A stretch of 64,000 bases of DNA from Pantoea sp. BAV 3049 (GTDB taxonomy: Bacteria > Pseudomonadota > Gammaproteobacteria > Enterobacterales > Enterobacteriaceae): contig NZ_WHOY01000031.1 of the NCBI RefSeq assembly GCF_009765445.1, forward strand, positions 142,978-206,977, written 5' to 3'. Below the pieces are notes generated by a model. The model was not told where the DNA came from and did not search any database. It saw nothing but the letters and a program-made list of their open reading frames with translations. The position numbers were made by a program, and so were the translations under genes. Of this stretch, positions 43,727 through 51,788 are shown one piece after another. Numbering within the stretch: position 1 is the first letter of the stretch; every line of letters begins with the position of its first letter.

Positions 43727-45316
43727 ATGACGACACGTAAACCTGGAACGCTAAATTATCTTGCTTATGGCTCGGGAGATTTTCTCGGTGCTGGCACAAT
43801 GGCACTGACCTCGGCCTGGCTGCTCTATTTCTATACTACGTTTTGCGCCCTCAGCCCGATTGAAGCCACCTCCATCTTCGCCATGGCCCGTATTGTGGAT
43901 GGCGTGGTCAGCCCACTGATGGGCTATCTGACCGATCATTTCGGTTCAACAAGGCTTGGCAAACGCTTTGGCCGCCGCAAATTCTTTATCCTCACCGGCA
44001 TCCCGCTGGTGTTCAGCTACAGCCTGATGTGGCTGGGAGATATGACTTACGTCTATTACCTCCTGACCTATCTGATTTTCGAAGTGGTGTACACCTCCAT
44101 TCTGGTCCCTTACGAAACGCTGGTACCAGAAATGACCGATGACTTTAAAGAGAAGACCAAATTCTCTGGTGCACGCATCGCACTGGCGCAGCTTTCCGCT
44201 ATTCTGGCGGCATTTCTGCCCGGCATTCTGCTCAGCTACTTTGGTAAAGATAATCCTCTCTCCTTTTTCTATTCGAGCCTGGTGTTCTCCGTGCTTTGCG
44301 CCATCGTGCTCACCCTGGTGTATTTCTTCACCTGGGAACGTCCGGCGGAGAAAAAATCCGCTGTGGCACTGGCTGCTGAGCAGCAGAAACTGACGCTTGG
44401 TCAAAGCCTGGGACGCCTGAAGATTGATCTGCTGTCAACATTGCGCATTCGGATATTCCGTCAGCATCTGGGCATGTATCTCGGCGGCTATATCGCCCAG
44501 GACGTGTTCAATGCGGTGTTCACCTATTACGTGGTGTTTGTGCTGATGCAGAGCGCCACCGTTGCCTCCACTCTGATGGGTACGATGGCCGTTCTGCAGT
44601 TCATTGCCGTGATTGGCATGATCCCGCTCTGCATCCGCTTTGGACCAGCCCCATCTTACCGCATGGTGGTCGTGCTGTTTGGCCTGAGCAGCATCTCATA
44701 TGGCCTGCTCTATTACGCTGGCCTGAGTGATGTCTTCTCACTGCTGCTGCTGATTTCTGCTATCGCAGGTCTGGGACGTGGCGGTATCAACTACGTGCCG
44801 TGGAATATTTATACCTACATCGCTGACGTGGATGAAGTGATTACCGGGCAGCGCCGCGAAGGTATTTTCGCCGGCATCATGACCCTGACCCGTAAAGCCT
44901 CTCAGGCAGGTGCAGTGATGCTGGTCGGCATTCTGATGCAGTTCTCCGGATTTGTTGCAGGCAGCAATCAACAGACTCCGCTGGTCAGCCACACCATTTT
45001 GGCCATTCTTTGCGGCGGTACGCTGCTGGTACTGTGCATCGGTTTCGCTATTTCCCTGCGCTTTAAACTCAACCTCAAAACACACCAGATCCTGCGCGAA
45101 GAAACCGAAAAAATGCGTGTGGCTGGCAACGTCACCCCAGACAACATTACGCCAGCGGCCCGGGCAACAGTAGAGATGCTGGCTGGCCTGCCCTATGAAA
45201 ATTTGTGGGGCAATAACAACATTGGTTACCTCAACCGCCACAAACCCGCTGCGAAGTCGCTGTCTGGCCGAGTGGCCCGCCTGGATAACACTGGCGGTAA
45301 TTTAACCCATTTATAG
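43727..45316 (+). CDS. rhiT: GPH-family (MelB-like) oligogalacturonide/rhamnogalacturonide transporter
   Basis: The 529-residue protein has about twelve membrane segments and the GPH-family features: LNYLAYGSGDFLGAGTMALT, ARIVDGVVSPLMGYLTDHF, and RLGKRFGRRKFFI. RhiT of Dickeya, a rhamnogalacturonide importer, belongs to this family and sits beside rhiN as here. A C-terminal hydrophilic tail of about 70 residues is somewhat long. It is the first gene of a four-gene operon preceded by a KdgR-type box. Confidence 0.82.
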   Translation: MTTRKPGTLNYLAYGSGDFLGAGTMALTSAWLLYFYTTFCALSPIEATSIFAMARIVDGVVSPLMGYLTDHFGSTRLGKRFGRRKFFILTGIPLVFSYSLMWLGDMTYVYYLLTYLIFEVVYTSILVPYETLVPEMTDDFKEKTKFSGARIALAQLSAILAAFLPGILLSYFGKDNPLSFFYSSLVFSVLCAIVLTLVYFFTWERPAEKKSAVALAAEQQKLTLGQSLGRLKIDLLSTLRIRIFRQHLGMYLGGYIAQDVFNAVFTYYVVFVLMQSATVASTLMGTMAVLQFIAVIGMIPLCIRFGPAPSYRMVVVLFGLSSISYGLLYYAGLSDVFSLLLLISAIAGLGRGGINYVPWNIYTYIADVDEVITGQRREGIFAGIMTLTRKASQAGAVMLVGILMQFSGFVAGSNQQTPLVSHTILAILCGGTLLVLCIGFAISLRFKLNLKTHQILREETEKMRVAGNVTPDNITPAARATVEMLAGLPYENLWGNNNIGYLNRHKPAAKSLSGRVARLDNTGGNLTHL

Positions 45317-45347
45317 TTGACTAAAGATCCATGAGGAAAAGTGCATT

Positions 45348-46487
45348 ATGGTCGTATACCCAGTGAAACACAGCCCGCTCCTGTGCCAGCCCGAACGGTT
45401 TATCTCCCGTCAGGAGCTCCATCAGCTCATTAATAAACTGGTGGATAACCTGGTCAATATTACCGATGAAACCGGCGAATTTTTGCTGAGGCTGGATGAT
45501 GGCAGGGTCATTGATACCAAAGGTTGGGCTGGCTGGGAATGGACGCACGGCGTGGGTCTGTACGGTATTCATAAATATTACCGCCAGACCGGGGACGATC
45601 GGTTGCGTCAGATCATCGATAACTGGTTCGCTGACCGTTTTGCCGAAGGCTCCACCACCCGCAACGTTAACACAGTTTGCCCGTTCCTGACGCTGGCATA
45701 CCGTTATGAAGAAACACGCGATCCGCGATGGCTGCCCTACCTGGAGAGCTGGGCAGACTGGATCATGCACAGTATGCCGCGTACCGACATGAATGGTCTG
45801 CAGCACATCACGCTGGCGGAAGAGAATCATCAGCAGCTGTGGGACGACACGCTAATGATGACCGTATTGCCGCTGGCAAAGATCGGCAAATTACTGAACC
45901 GCCCTGACTATATCGAAGAGGCTAAGTATCAGTTCCTGCTGCATATTCAGCATCTGATGGATAATGAAACCGGGCTGTGGTTCCACGGCTGGACGTTCGA
46001 AGGTCACCATAATTTTGCTCATGCCCGCTGGGCACGTGGCAACAGCTGGCTGACCATCGTGATCCCGGAATTTGTGGAGCTGCTTGAGCTGCCTGAAAAA
46101 GATGCAACTCGTCGCTTTCTGCAACAGGTTCTGTCCCGTCAGCTGGCCGCGTTGGAAAAATGTCAGGACGAGAGCGGACTGTGGCACACGCTGCTTGATG
46201 ACCCGAACTCCTATCTTGAAGCCTCTGCCACGGCTGGCTTCGCCTTCGGCATGTTAAAAGCCGCACGCCGCCACTGCGCCGATCCCCGCTATATCGCTGT
46301 AGCGGAAAAGGCTATCAAAGGGCTGATTTCCAGAATTAATTCTGAAGGTGAACTGACTCAGGTCTCCTTTGGAACAGGCATGGGCAAAGATCTTGATTTC
46401 TACCGCCAGATACCGCTCACCTCAATGCCTTACGGGCAGGCGATGGCGATACTGTGTCTGGTGGAATACCTGCACGTCTATCTGTAA
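45348..46487 (+). CDS. rhiN: Unsaturated rhamnogalacturonyl hydrolase (GH105)
   Basis: The 379-residue cytosolic protein matches the GH88/GH105 (YteR/RhiN) family: GWAGWEWTHGVGLYG, NTVCPFLTLAYRYEETRD, the catalytic Asp region QLWDDTLMMTVLPLAK, and FAHARWARGNSWLTI. It removes the unsaturated galacturonic acid from the end of imported rhamnogalacturonan or pectin oligomers. It starts 31 bases after the transporter and is followed by kduD 14 bases later. Confidence 0.9.
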   Translation: MVVYPVKHSPLLCQPERFISRQELHQLINKLVDNLVNITDETGEFLLRLDDGRVIDTKGWAGWEWTHGVGLYGIHKYYRQTGDDRLRQIIDNWFADRFAEGSTTRNVNTVCPFLTLAYRYEETRDPRWLPYLESWADWIMHSMPRTDMNGLQHITLAEENHQQLWDDTLMMTVLPLAKIGKLLNRPDYIEEAKYQFLLHIQHLMDNETGLWFHGWTFEGHHNFAHARWARGNSWLTIVIPEFVELLELPEKDATRRFLQQVLSRQLAALEKCQDESGLWHTLLDDPNSYLEASATAGFAFGMLKAARRHCADPRYIAVAEKAIKGLISRINSEGELTQVSFGTGMGKDLDFYRQIPLTSMPYGQAMAILCLVEYLHVYL

Positions 46488-46501
46488 ATAAGGAAACCTG
46501 C

Positions 46502-47263
46502 ATGATTCTGAACGATTTTTCTCTTCACGGAAAGGTGGCGATCGTCACCGGATGCAATACCGGCTTAGGGAAAAGTATGGCAGTTGCGCTGGCGCAGGCT
46601 GGCTGCGACATTGTGGCGATCAACCGCAGTGCCCCACTGGAGACCGCCGAAGAAGTGCAAGCACTGGGGTGCCGCTTCCTGAGCCTCAAGGCCGATCTGA
46701 GCCGACAGGACGAATTGTCATCACTGTTGGAACGTGCAGTAAAAGAGATGGGACACGTCGACATTCTGGTCAATAACGCAGGCATTATCCGCCGTGAGGA
46801 TGCGGTTAATTTCAGCGAGAAAGACTGGAACGACGTAATGGATGTGAATGTGAAAACGCTGTTCTTCTTATCGCAGCAGGTGGCACGACAGTTTATCGCC
46901 CAGGGTCGCGGTGGCAAGATAATCAATATTGCCTCCATGCTCTCCTACCAGGGCGGCATTCGCGTGCCTTCTTACACCGCCTCTAAAAGTGCGGTGATGG
47001 GACTGACACGTGAGCTGGCGAACGAATGGGCGAAATACGGTATCAACGTTAACGCACTGGCACCCGGATATATTGCCACCAATAACACCGAACAGCTGCG
47101 TAAGGATGAAGTGCGCAGTGAGGAAATTCTGTCCCGTATCCCTGCCGGGCGCTGGGGACAACCACAAGATCTGATGGGACCGGTGGTGTTTCTGGCCTCA
47201 CCAGCTTCTGACTATATCAACGGATATACCCTTGCGGTGGATGGCGGCTGGCTGGCGCGCTGA
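46502..47263 (+). CDS. kduD: 2-dehydro-3-deoxy-D-gluconate 5-dehydrogenase KduD
   Basis: The 253-residue short-chain dehydrogenase opens MILNDFSLHGKVAIVTGCNT and has the glycine motif TGCNTGLGKSM, the NNAG motif, the Ser and YTASK catalytic site, and a C-terminus GYTLAVDGGWLAR, close to KduD. It reduces 5-keto-4-deoxy-sugar acid to 2-keto-3-deoxygluconate. I chose the ATG at 46502; a start at 46454 would sit inside rhiN. Confidence 0.92.
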   Translation: MILNDFSLHGKVAIVTGCNTGLGKSMAVALAQAGCDIVAINRSAPLETAEEVQALGCRFLSLKADLSRQDELSSLLERAVKEMGHVDILVNNAGIIRREDAVNFSEKDWNDVMDVNVKTLFFLSQQVARQFIAQGRGGKIINIASMLSYQGGIRVPSYTASKSAVMGLTRELANEWAKYGINVNALAPGYIATNNTEQLRKDEVRSEEILSRIPAGRWGQPQDLMGPVVFLASPASDYINGYTLAVDGGWLAR

Positions 47264-47311
47264 TCCTTTCTGCACCCTTTAAACGACTGAATGCTCAACG
47301 CAGGAGAGAAG

Positions 47312-47953
47312 ATGAATATTGCACTGATGATGGAAAACAGCCAGGCGGGGAAAAATGCCCTGGTATTACAGCAGCTGCAAGCTGTTGCTGCGGATAACCA
47401 CGATGCGGTATTTAACGTGGGGATGAGTGACGATCAGGATCACCATCTGACCTACATTCACCTGGGGATTATGGCGAGCATCCTGCTAAACGCCAGAGCG
47501 GTGGACTTTGTAGTGACCGGCTGTGGCACAGGTCAGGGGGCAATGATGTCACTGAATATTCATCCGGGCGTGGTTTGCGGATATTGTATCGACCCGGCGG
47601 ATGCCTTCCTGTTTGCTCAGATCAACAACGGTAACGCCCTGTCACTGCCGTTTGCCAAAGGCTTTGGCTGGGGAGCAGAGCTGAACGTACGCTATATCTT
47701 TGAGAAAGCGTTCACTGGCCGCAAAGGCGAGGGCTACCCTGTCGATCGTAAAGAGCCGCAGGTACGCAATGCCGGGCTGCTGAATCAGGTTAAAAACGCC
47801 GTGATCAAAGATAGCTATCTGGAAACTTTAAGCGCCATCGATCCGGAACTGGTGAAGACCGCAGTGGGCGGCAAACGCTTCCAGCAGTGCCTGTTTGAGC
47901 ACGGCAAAGATGCGGAAATCATTGCCTGGGTCAGAAAACTGATTCAGCACTGA
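47312..47953 (+). CDS. RpiB/LacAB-family isomerase, probable 5-keto-4-deoxyuronate isomerase (DhuI-like)
   Basis: The 213-residue protein starts at the ATG at 47312 after AGGAGAGAAG. It has the LacAB_RpiB pattern: IALMMENSQAGKN, VDFVVTGCGTGQGAMM with the reactive Cys region, and VVCGYCIDPADAFL. It is longer than RpiB (about 150 residues). No kduI gene is present in the operon. In streptococcal glycosaminoglycan loci a LacAB_RpiB-family enzyme (DhuI) performs the KduI reaction before DhuD, a KduD-like enzyme. I infer the same role here. Confidence 0.78.
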   Translation: MNIALMMENSQAGKNALVLQQLQAVAADNHDAVFNVGMSDDQDHHLTYIHLGIMASILLNARAVDFVVTGCGTGQGAMMSLNIHPGVVCGYCIDPADAFLFAQINNGNALSLPFAKGFGWGAELNVRYIFEKAFTGRKGEGYPVDRKEPQVRNAGLLNQVKNAVIKDSYLETLSAIDPELVKTAVGGKRFQQCLFEHGKDAEIIAWVRKLIQH

Positions 47954-47962
47954 TAATCTTGT

Positions 47963-47992
47963 GCCGTGGTCAGTGATACAGCTGACCATGGC
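47963..47992 (+). other. Stem-loop at end of the rhamnogalacturonide operon
   Basis: An 11-bp stem with one G-U pair (47963-47973 with 47982-47992) and an 8-base loop starts 10 bases after the last stop. It lacks a T-run on the plus strand, so it is a stability hairpin or a weak terminator. Confidence 0.55.
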
Positions 47993-48126
47993 CAATAAAA
48001 AACTTCAGCCATCCTGATTCGGATAATATAAACATCCTTCGTTGTCCCCTCCAGTTTCAAATTACATTCATTGTTATCTCTCTCGATCATTATTTACATT
48101 AAATTCACAGTGGATAACTGTTCAAA

Positions 48127-48140
48127 TTGATCTGCATCAA
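48127..48140. promoter_or_regulatory. FNR-type box
   Basis: TTGAT-ctgc-ATCAA is a perfect FNR consensus. Its centre is 112 bases before the start of the exported SnoaL-like gene, and a TATAAC -10-like element lies at 48167-48172, so a transcription start near 48175-48178 would put the box near -41.5 to -44.5, the class II activator position. It suggests anaerobic induction. Confidence 0.65.
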
Positions 48141-48245
48141 TCAGGCACACCACCATTAACGTTTCATATAACCGTTTAAAAGAGGTTTAAATAATCCTGT
48201 TATATTTGGTGCAGAAACATACAGAAACTATGGAGAGATAAATTT

Positions 48246-48698
48246 ATGAAAACTGGAATTATTGGTCTGATGATCGCTGGGGTACTCACCTCTTCCGTTG
48301 CTTTTGCTCAGGAAACGACTACCTGTGTGAAAATGACTGAACCTGAAGTTGCCGCGATGTTTGATCGCTGGAACGACTCACTGAAAACTGGCGATGCCAA
48401 AACTGTTTCAGAAAACTATCTTTCCGATGCTGTTTTGCTGCCAACTCTGTCAGATAAAGCACGCCTGACCGACGAAGAACGTATCGATTATTTTGAGAAG
48501 TTCCTGGCGAAGAAACCGGTCGGCCATATCGACAGCCGTACTATCCGTACCGGATGTAACAAAGCCATCGATACCGGAACTTATACCTTTACCTTTGGCG
48601 ATGGCAGTACAGCTGCAGCCCGTTATACCTTCACCTACAGCTGGAACGGTGAAAAGTGGCTGATCTCCAGTCACCACTCTTCAGCAATGCCGCAATAA
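48246..48698 (+). CDS. Exported SgcJ/EcaC-type (SnoaL-like, DUF4440) protein
   Basis: This 150-residue protein has a signal peptide (MKTGIIGLMIAGVLTSSVAFA). Its mature part is a cystatin-like SnoaL fold of the SgcJ/EcaC group: EVAAMFDRWNDSLKTGDAKT, DAVLLPTLSDKAR, and the end YTFTYSWNGEKWLISSHHSS. Two Cys (TTCVKM, RTGCNKA) could form a disulfide. The function of exported members is unknown. It stands alone with an FNR-type box upstream and a strong terminator downstream. Confidence 0.85.
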   Translation: MKTGIIGLMIAGVLTSSVAFAQETTTCVKMTEPEVAAMFDRWNDSLKTGDAKTVSENYLSDAVLLPTLSDKARLTDEERIDYFEKFLAKKPVGHIDSRTIRTGCNKAIDTGTYTFTFGDGSTAAARYTFTYSWNGEKWLISSHHSSAMPQ

Positions 48699-48706
48699 TC
48701 CTCTTT

Positions 48707-48741
48707 AAATCTCCACATCCGCAAGGTGTGGAGATTTTTTT
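48707..48741 (+). terminator. Rho-independent terminator
   Basis: An 11-bp perfect stem aaatctccaca (48707-48717)/tgtggagattt (48727-48737) with a 9-base loop ends in a T7 run on the plus strand, just after the exported SnoaL-like gene. Confidence 0.9.
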
Positions 48742-48775
48742 ATCCTGACCAACCTGTTTTTAACCGAGGTGCTTA

Positions 48776-48991
48776 ATGAAAATTCAATCAGCTCTGCTTG
48801 CCGTAATGACCATATTTGCCCTCACCGGCTGTTCAAGCAATTATGTAATGCAGACCCAGAACGGCGAAATGATCATCACCAAAGGAAAACCAGAAACAGA
48901 TAAATCTACCGGGCTGGTAACTTACCGTGACGCGGCAGGTAACCTGCATGAAATTAACCGCGACCAAATCAAACAGATTGTAGAAAAATAA
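48776..48991 (+). CDS. YgdI/YgdR-type small lipoprotein (DUF903)
   Basis: The 71-residue protein has a lipoprotein signal (MKIQSALLAVMTIFALTGC) and the DUF903 pattern: SSNYVMQTQNGEMIITKGKP, TGLVTYRDAAGN, and IKQIVEK. It is an SH3-like outer-membrane lipoprotein of unknown function with several paralogues in enterobacteria. GAGG lies seven bases before the ATG. Confidence 0.9.
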   Translation: MKIQSALLAVMTIFALTGCSSNYVMQTQNGEMIITKGKPETDKSTGLVTYRDAAGNLHEINRDQIKQIVEK

Positions 48992-49090
48992 AAATAAGTT
49001 CAATAACACTCTGAAATAATGCAGGACGAGCTGCCCTTCCCCCCCTTGAATGACAGCCGATAGCTGTAATTGAATTAAGGCTGGAAACCC

Positions 49091-49279
49091 ATGTCACTGA
49101 TTAAAAAACTCGCTTATGTGGCTATGCCACTGATGCTGGCCTCACTGCTTTCTGGTTGTGTTTTTCCTCATCATAACGCGCATCACTCAACTCCTGAGCC
49201 GCACCATCCGCCAGAACATCATCAGCCAGACAACCACCATCACCCTGAGTCGCACCCTCATCATCCGCACCACTCATAA
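49091..49279 (+). CDS. Histidine-rich small lipoprotein
   Basis: This 62-residue protein has a lipoprotein signal with lipobox LLSGC (Cys23). Of the 40 residues from the Cys onward, 16 are His, arranged in HH or HHH clusters separated by Pro, Glu and Asp. Such a tail would bind nickel, zinc, cobalt or copper at the envelope surface. The nickel/cobalt exporter gene rcnA lies 1.1 kb away. I know no named family for it. The start ATG follows AAGG seven bases upstream. Confidence 0.75.
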   Translation: MSLIKKLAYVAMPLMLASLLSGCVFPHHNAHHSTPEPHHPPEHHQPDNHHHPESHPHHPHHS

Positions 49280-49463
49280 TGCCCATAAGTCTGAGTCATC
49301 TGCTTTTTTGTTACGATAAATCAACAGGTTCCAGCCCCTCTCAAAATCAGGCCTGGAATCTGCATATATTGATTAGGATCGCTTTAGTTATCGACCTTTC
49401 AGTGTAATATCAACGCTGCAGGGATGGCTATGCCATTGATGACCATTATCACAGGGAGTTAAT

Positions 49464-50318
49464 ATGCCAGTTTCCACCTTTACGCTGCCCGGCGAGATCG
49501 CCGTGACCGTCAGAACGCCCGCCTCAGAAGTTTCCGCCCCCGCTATCATTCTTTGCCACGGATTCTGTGGGATCCAGCAGTTGCTGTTGCCCGCCTTTGC
49601 CGATGCATTTATGCAGGCAGGCTTTACTGCCATCACTTTCGATTATCGGGGATTTGGTGCCAGCGGTGGCGAGCGAGGCCGACTGGTACCGGAGCAGCAA
49701 ATAGAAGATATTCTTAGCGTGGTCAACTGGGCCAGGACACTGCCGGGTGTGGCCGAAATTGGATTATGGGGAACCTCATTTGGTGGCTGCCATGTGCTGG
49801 GGGCGGCAGCCCGGGATCCGCAGATTAAGTGCGTGGTCAGCCAACTGGCCTTTGCTGATGGTGAGGCTATTGTCACCGGCAAAATGTCGGCGGAGGAGAA
49901 GTCCGGCTTTATCGCCACCCTGGATAAAATGGCCGAAAAACAGGCCAGCACCGGCAAGGAGATGTTTGTAGCCATTACTCGCGTGCTGAATGATGCCGAG
50001 TCGAAAGCTTTCTTTGAAAATCATAAAGCAGAGTTCCCGACCATGGATATCAAAATCCCTTTTCTTACCGTCCGGGAAACGCTGCAGTACAAACCTCAGG
50101 ACAATGCCCGCAAGGTCAGTTGTCCAACCCTTGTGATGGTTGCCGGTGCAGACAGCGTCAATCCTCCCGAGCAGGGCATTGCTCTGTATGATGCCGTCGC
50201 GTCCCAGGAGAAGAAATTGCACGTTGAAGATGGTGCAAAACATTATGATATGTACAGCGGCGAACATTTCAGCAATATCATCAGCCAGCAGATTGACTGG
50301 TTTAAAACCTGGCTGTGA
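49464..50318 (+). CDS. Cytosolic alpha/beta hydrolase (dienelactone-hydrolase-like)
   Basis: The 284-residue protein has no signal peptide. Hydrolase marks are IILCHGFCGIQQLLLPAFAD, FDYRGFGASGGERGR, the nucleophile elbow WGTSFGGCHV, an Asp region VMVAGADSVNPPE, and a late His (GAKHYDMYSGE). The substrate is unknown. GGGAG lies five bases before the ATG. It ends against rcnA with a shared terminator between them. Confidence 0.85.
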   Translation: MPVSTFTLPGEIAVTVRTPASEVSAPAIILCHGFCGIQQLLLPAFADAFMQAGFTAITFDYRGFGASGGERGRLVPEQQIEDILSVVNWARTLPGVAEIGLWGTSFGGCHVLGAAARDPQIKCVVSQLAFADGEAIVTGKMSAEEKSGFIATLDKMAEKQASTGKEMFVAITRVLNDAESKAFFENHKAEFPTMDIKIPFLTVRETLQYKPQDNARKVSCPTLVMVAGADSVNPPEQGIALYDAVASQEKKLHVEDGAKHYDMYSGEHFSNIISQQIDWFKTWL

Positions 50319-50333
50319 ACTCACTCAGCTGAT

Positions 50334-50354
50334 GGCCGTTAATCATTAACGGCC
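50334..50354. terminator. Bidirectional hairpin between hydrolase and rcnA
   Basis: Ggccgttaat (50334-50343) and attaacggcc (50345-50354) form a 10-bp inverted repeat with almost no spacer, so the real loop takes the inner pairs. It lies between two convergent genes. T-runs are poor on both sides. Confidence 0.6.
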
Positions 50355-50378
50355 TGCTCTGCTGATGCCCCGCTAAGT

Positions 50379-51335
50379 TTAAAGATCGGAGATCCCCGCC
50401 CAGCCGTGGATCGCCATATACATCCCCACTACCGCAATAAGTGCGCTGGAAAAATACGGTGCACGCTGCGCTAATTTATTCAGCCCACTCCAGCGCTTTG
50501 TCGCCTGACGCAGACTCAGCGCGGCTCCCACGCCAACGGTGACCAGCGTCAGGGCCAGCCCAATACTGAAACACAACACCAGCAGTGCCCCCAGCGAGAA
50601 TGCCTTCACCTGAATGCACAGCAGCAGCACGGTGATGGCCGCCGGACAGGGGATTAATCCGCCGGTCAGGCCAAACAGAACGATCTGGCCGGTGGTTACC
50701 TTGCGGTTAGCAAAACGCTTTTCGATATCGTTCGCATGCGCCCGGGCATGAGCGTCCTGATACTCTTCGGTGCGTAAATCGATACGAGGTAGCGCGGCAC
50801 CGCCCTGCAGGTTTAGCCGGGCTGGCTGATGCGAATGAAAATGCAGGTCGTGACTGTGCCCGTGTGCGTGAATGTGGTCGTGGCTGTGTCCATGACCGTG
50901 ACCGTGACCGTGACCGTGACCGTGACTGTGACTGTGACTGTGACTGTGACTGTGACTGTGATGGTGACTGTGACCCTTTTTCCAGTCATGTGCATCATGC
51001 CAGGTCCGCCAGCACATCCAGGCCGCCGTCGCCAGAATAATGCCGCCGGAAATCAGCTGAAACCAGGGCTCGGCAGCATCGGCAGTAAAGCGGTTGCTGA
51101 TATACATCCCACCCAGTGCAATCGCCCACACCACCATGGTATGAGATACCGTCGCCGCCAGACCAAGCAGTGCAGCCTGCTTCACCGTACCGCGCACAGC
51201 AATAATAAACGCCGCCATCATGGTCTTCGAATGCCCAGGCTCCAGCCCGTGCAATGCGCCCAGCAAAATGGCACTGGGAATAAATAACCACGCATTCCCT
51301 GCACCCTGCTGAAGTAATACGGTAAAATCCATCAT
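50379..51335 (-). CDS. rcnA: Nickel/cobalt efflux protein RcnA
   Basis: The 318-residue membrane protein belongs to the NicO/RcnA family: LGALHGLEPGHSKTMMAAFI with the metal-handling HGLEPGHSKT motif, HTMVVWAIALGGMY, and GLIPCPAAITVLLLC. A cytoplasmic loop of about 60 residues is almost pure His with Ser, Gly and Asp, encoded by a 6-bp tandem repeat (50893-50975). It exports Ni and Co. It is divergent from rcnR, with an RcnR-type operator between them. Confidence 0.95.
   Translation of the reverse strand: MMDFTVLLQQGAGNAWLFIPSAILLGALHGLEPGHSKTMMAAFIIAVRGTVKQAALLGLAATVSHTMVVWAIALGGMYISNRFTADAAEPWFQLISGGIILATAAWMCWRTWHDAHDWKKGHSHHHSHSHSHSHSHSHGHGHGHGHGHGHSHDHIHAHGHSHDLHFHSHQPARLNLQGGAALPRIDLRTEEYQDAHARAHANDIEKRFANRKVTTGQIVLFGLTGGLIPCPAAITVLLLCIQVKAFSLGALLVLCFSIGLALTLVTVGVGAALSLRQATKRWSGLNKLAQRAPYFSSALIAVVGMYMAIHGWAGISDL
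50893..50975 (-). repeat. 6-bp tandem repeat in rcnA His loop
   Basis: About thirteen gtgacc/gtgact hexamers in a row code on the minus strand for alternating His-Gly and His-Ser. Slippage would add or remove His pairs without changing the frame and so could tune the metal-binding loop. Confidence 0.85.
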
Positions 51336-51371
51336 GCTTGTTTTTCCTGCACCACTGACAATAATTAATTA

Positions 51372-51386
51372 TACTATACCCCAGTA
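51372..51386. promoter_or_regulatory. RcnR operator
   Basis: On the minus strand the site reads TACT-GGGGTAT-AGTA: TACT and AGTA arms around a 7-bp G-rich core, the layout of the known RcnR site (TACT-G6-N-AGTA) with a shorter G-tract. It lies between the rcnA start (51335) and the rcnR start (51410) and can repress both. Confidence 0.8.
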
Positions 51387-51409
51387 TACTATCTGTTCAA
51401 GGAGCTCAT

Positions 51410-51685
51410 GTGTCCCATACCATCGCCGATAAGAAAAAACTGCTGACGCGGGTTCGCCGCATCCGTGGGCAAGCCGATGCGCTGGAGAAAGCGCTGGAAA
51501 GCGAAACCGGCTGCATTGCCATTTTGCAGCAGATCGCTGCCGTTCGCGGAGCGGTCAATGGATTAATGAGCGAAGTGCTGGAAGGGCATATCCGTGAGCA
51601 CCTGATGGAAGAGGGGCTGGATAAAGCGGAAAAAGAGCAGGATCTGGAGAAAATTGTCGCGGTAATCCGGTCGTACATGAAGTAA
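51410..51685 (+). CDS. rcnR: Ni/Co-responsive repressor RcnR (CsoR/RcnR family)
   Basis: This 91-residue helical protein starts at GTG 51410 with AAGGAG upstream. The nickel/cobalt ligands known from E. coli RcnR are all conserved: His3 (SHTI), Cys35, His60 and His64 (GHIREH). The family block AAVRGAVNGLM is present. When metal binds it leaves the operator at 51372-51386, releasing rcnA. Confidence 0.95.
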   Translation: MSHTIADKKKLLTRVRRIRGQADALEKALESETGCIAILQQIAAVRGAVNGLMSEVLEGHIREHLMEEGLDKAEKEQDLEKIVAVIRSYMK

Positions 51686-51788
51686 CGTCTTGTGCAGCAC
51701 AATTGAAAACGTCTTCGGTTATGCTTAGCTGGCGAGCCGTGCTCAGAGCGCGGACTGATTAACGTAAGTCCTTTTATAAGGAGCAGGT

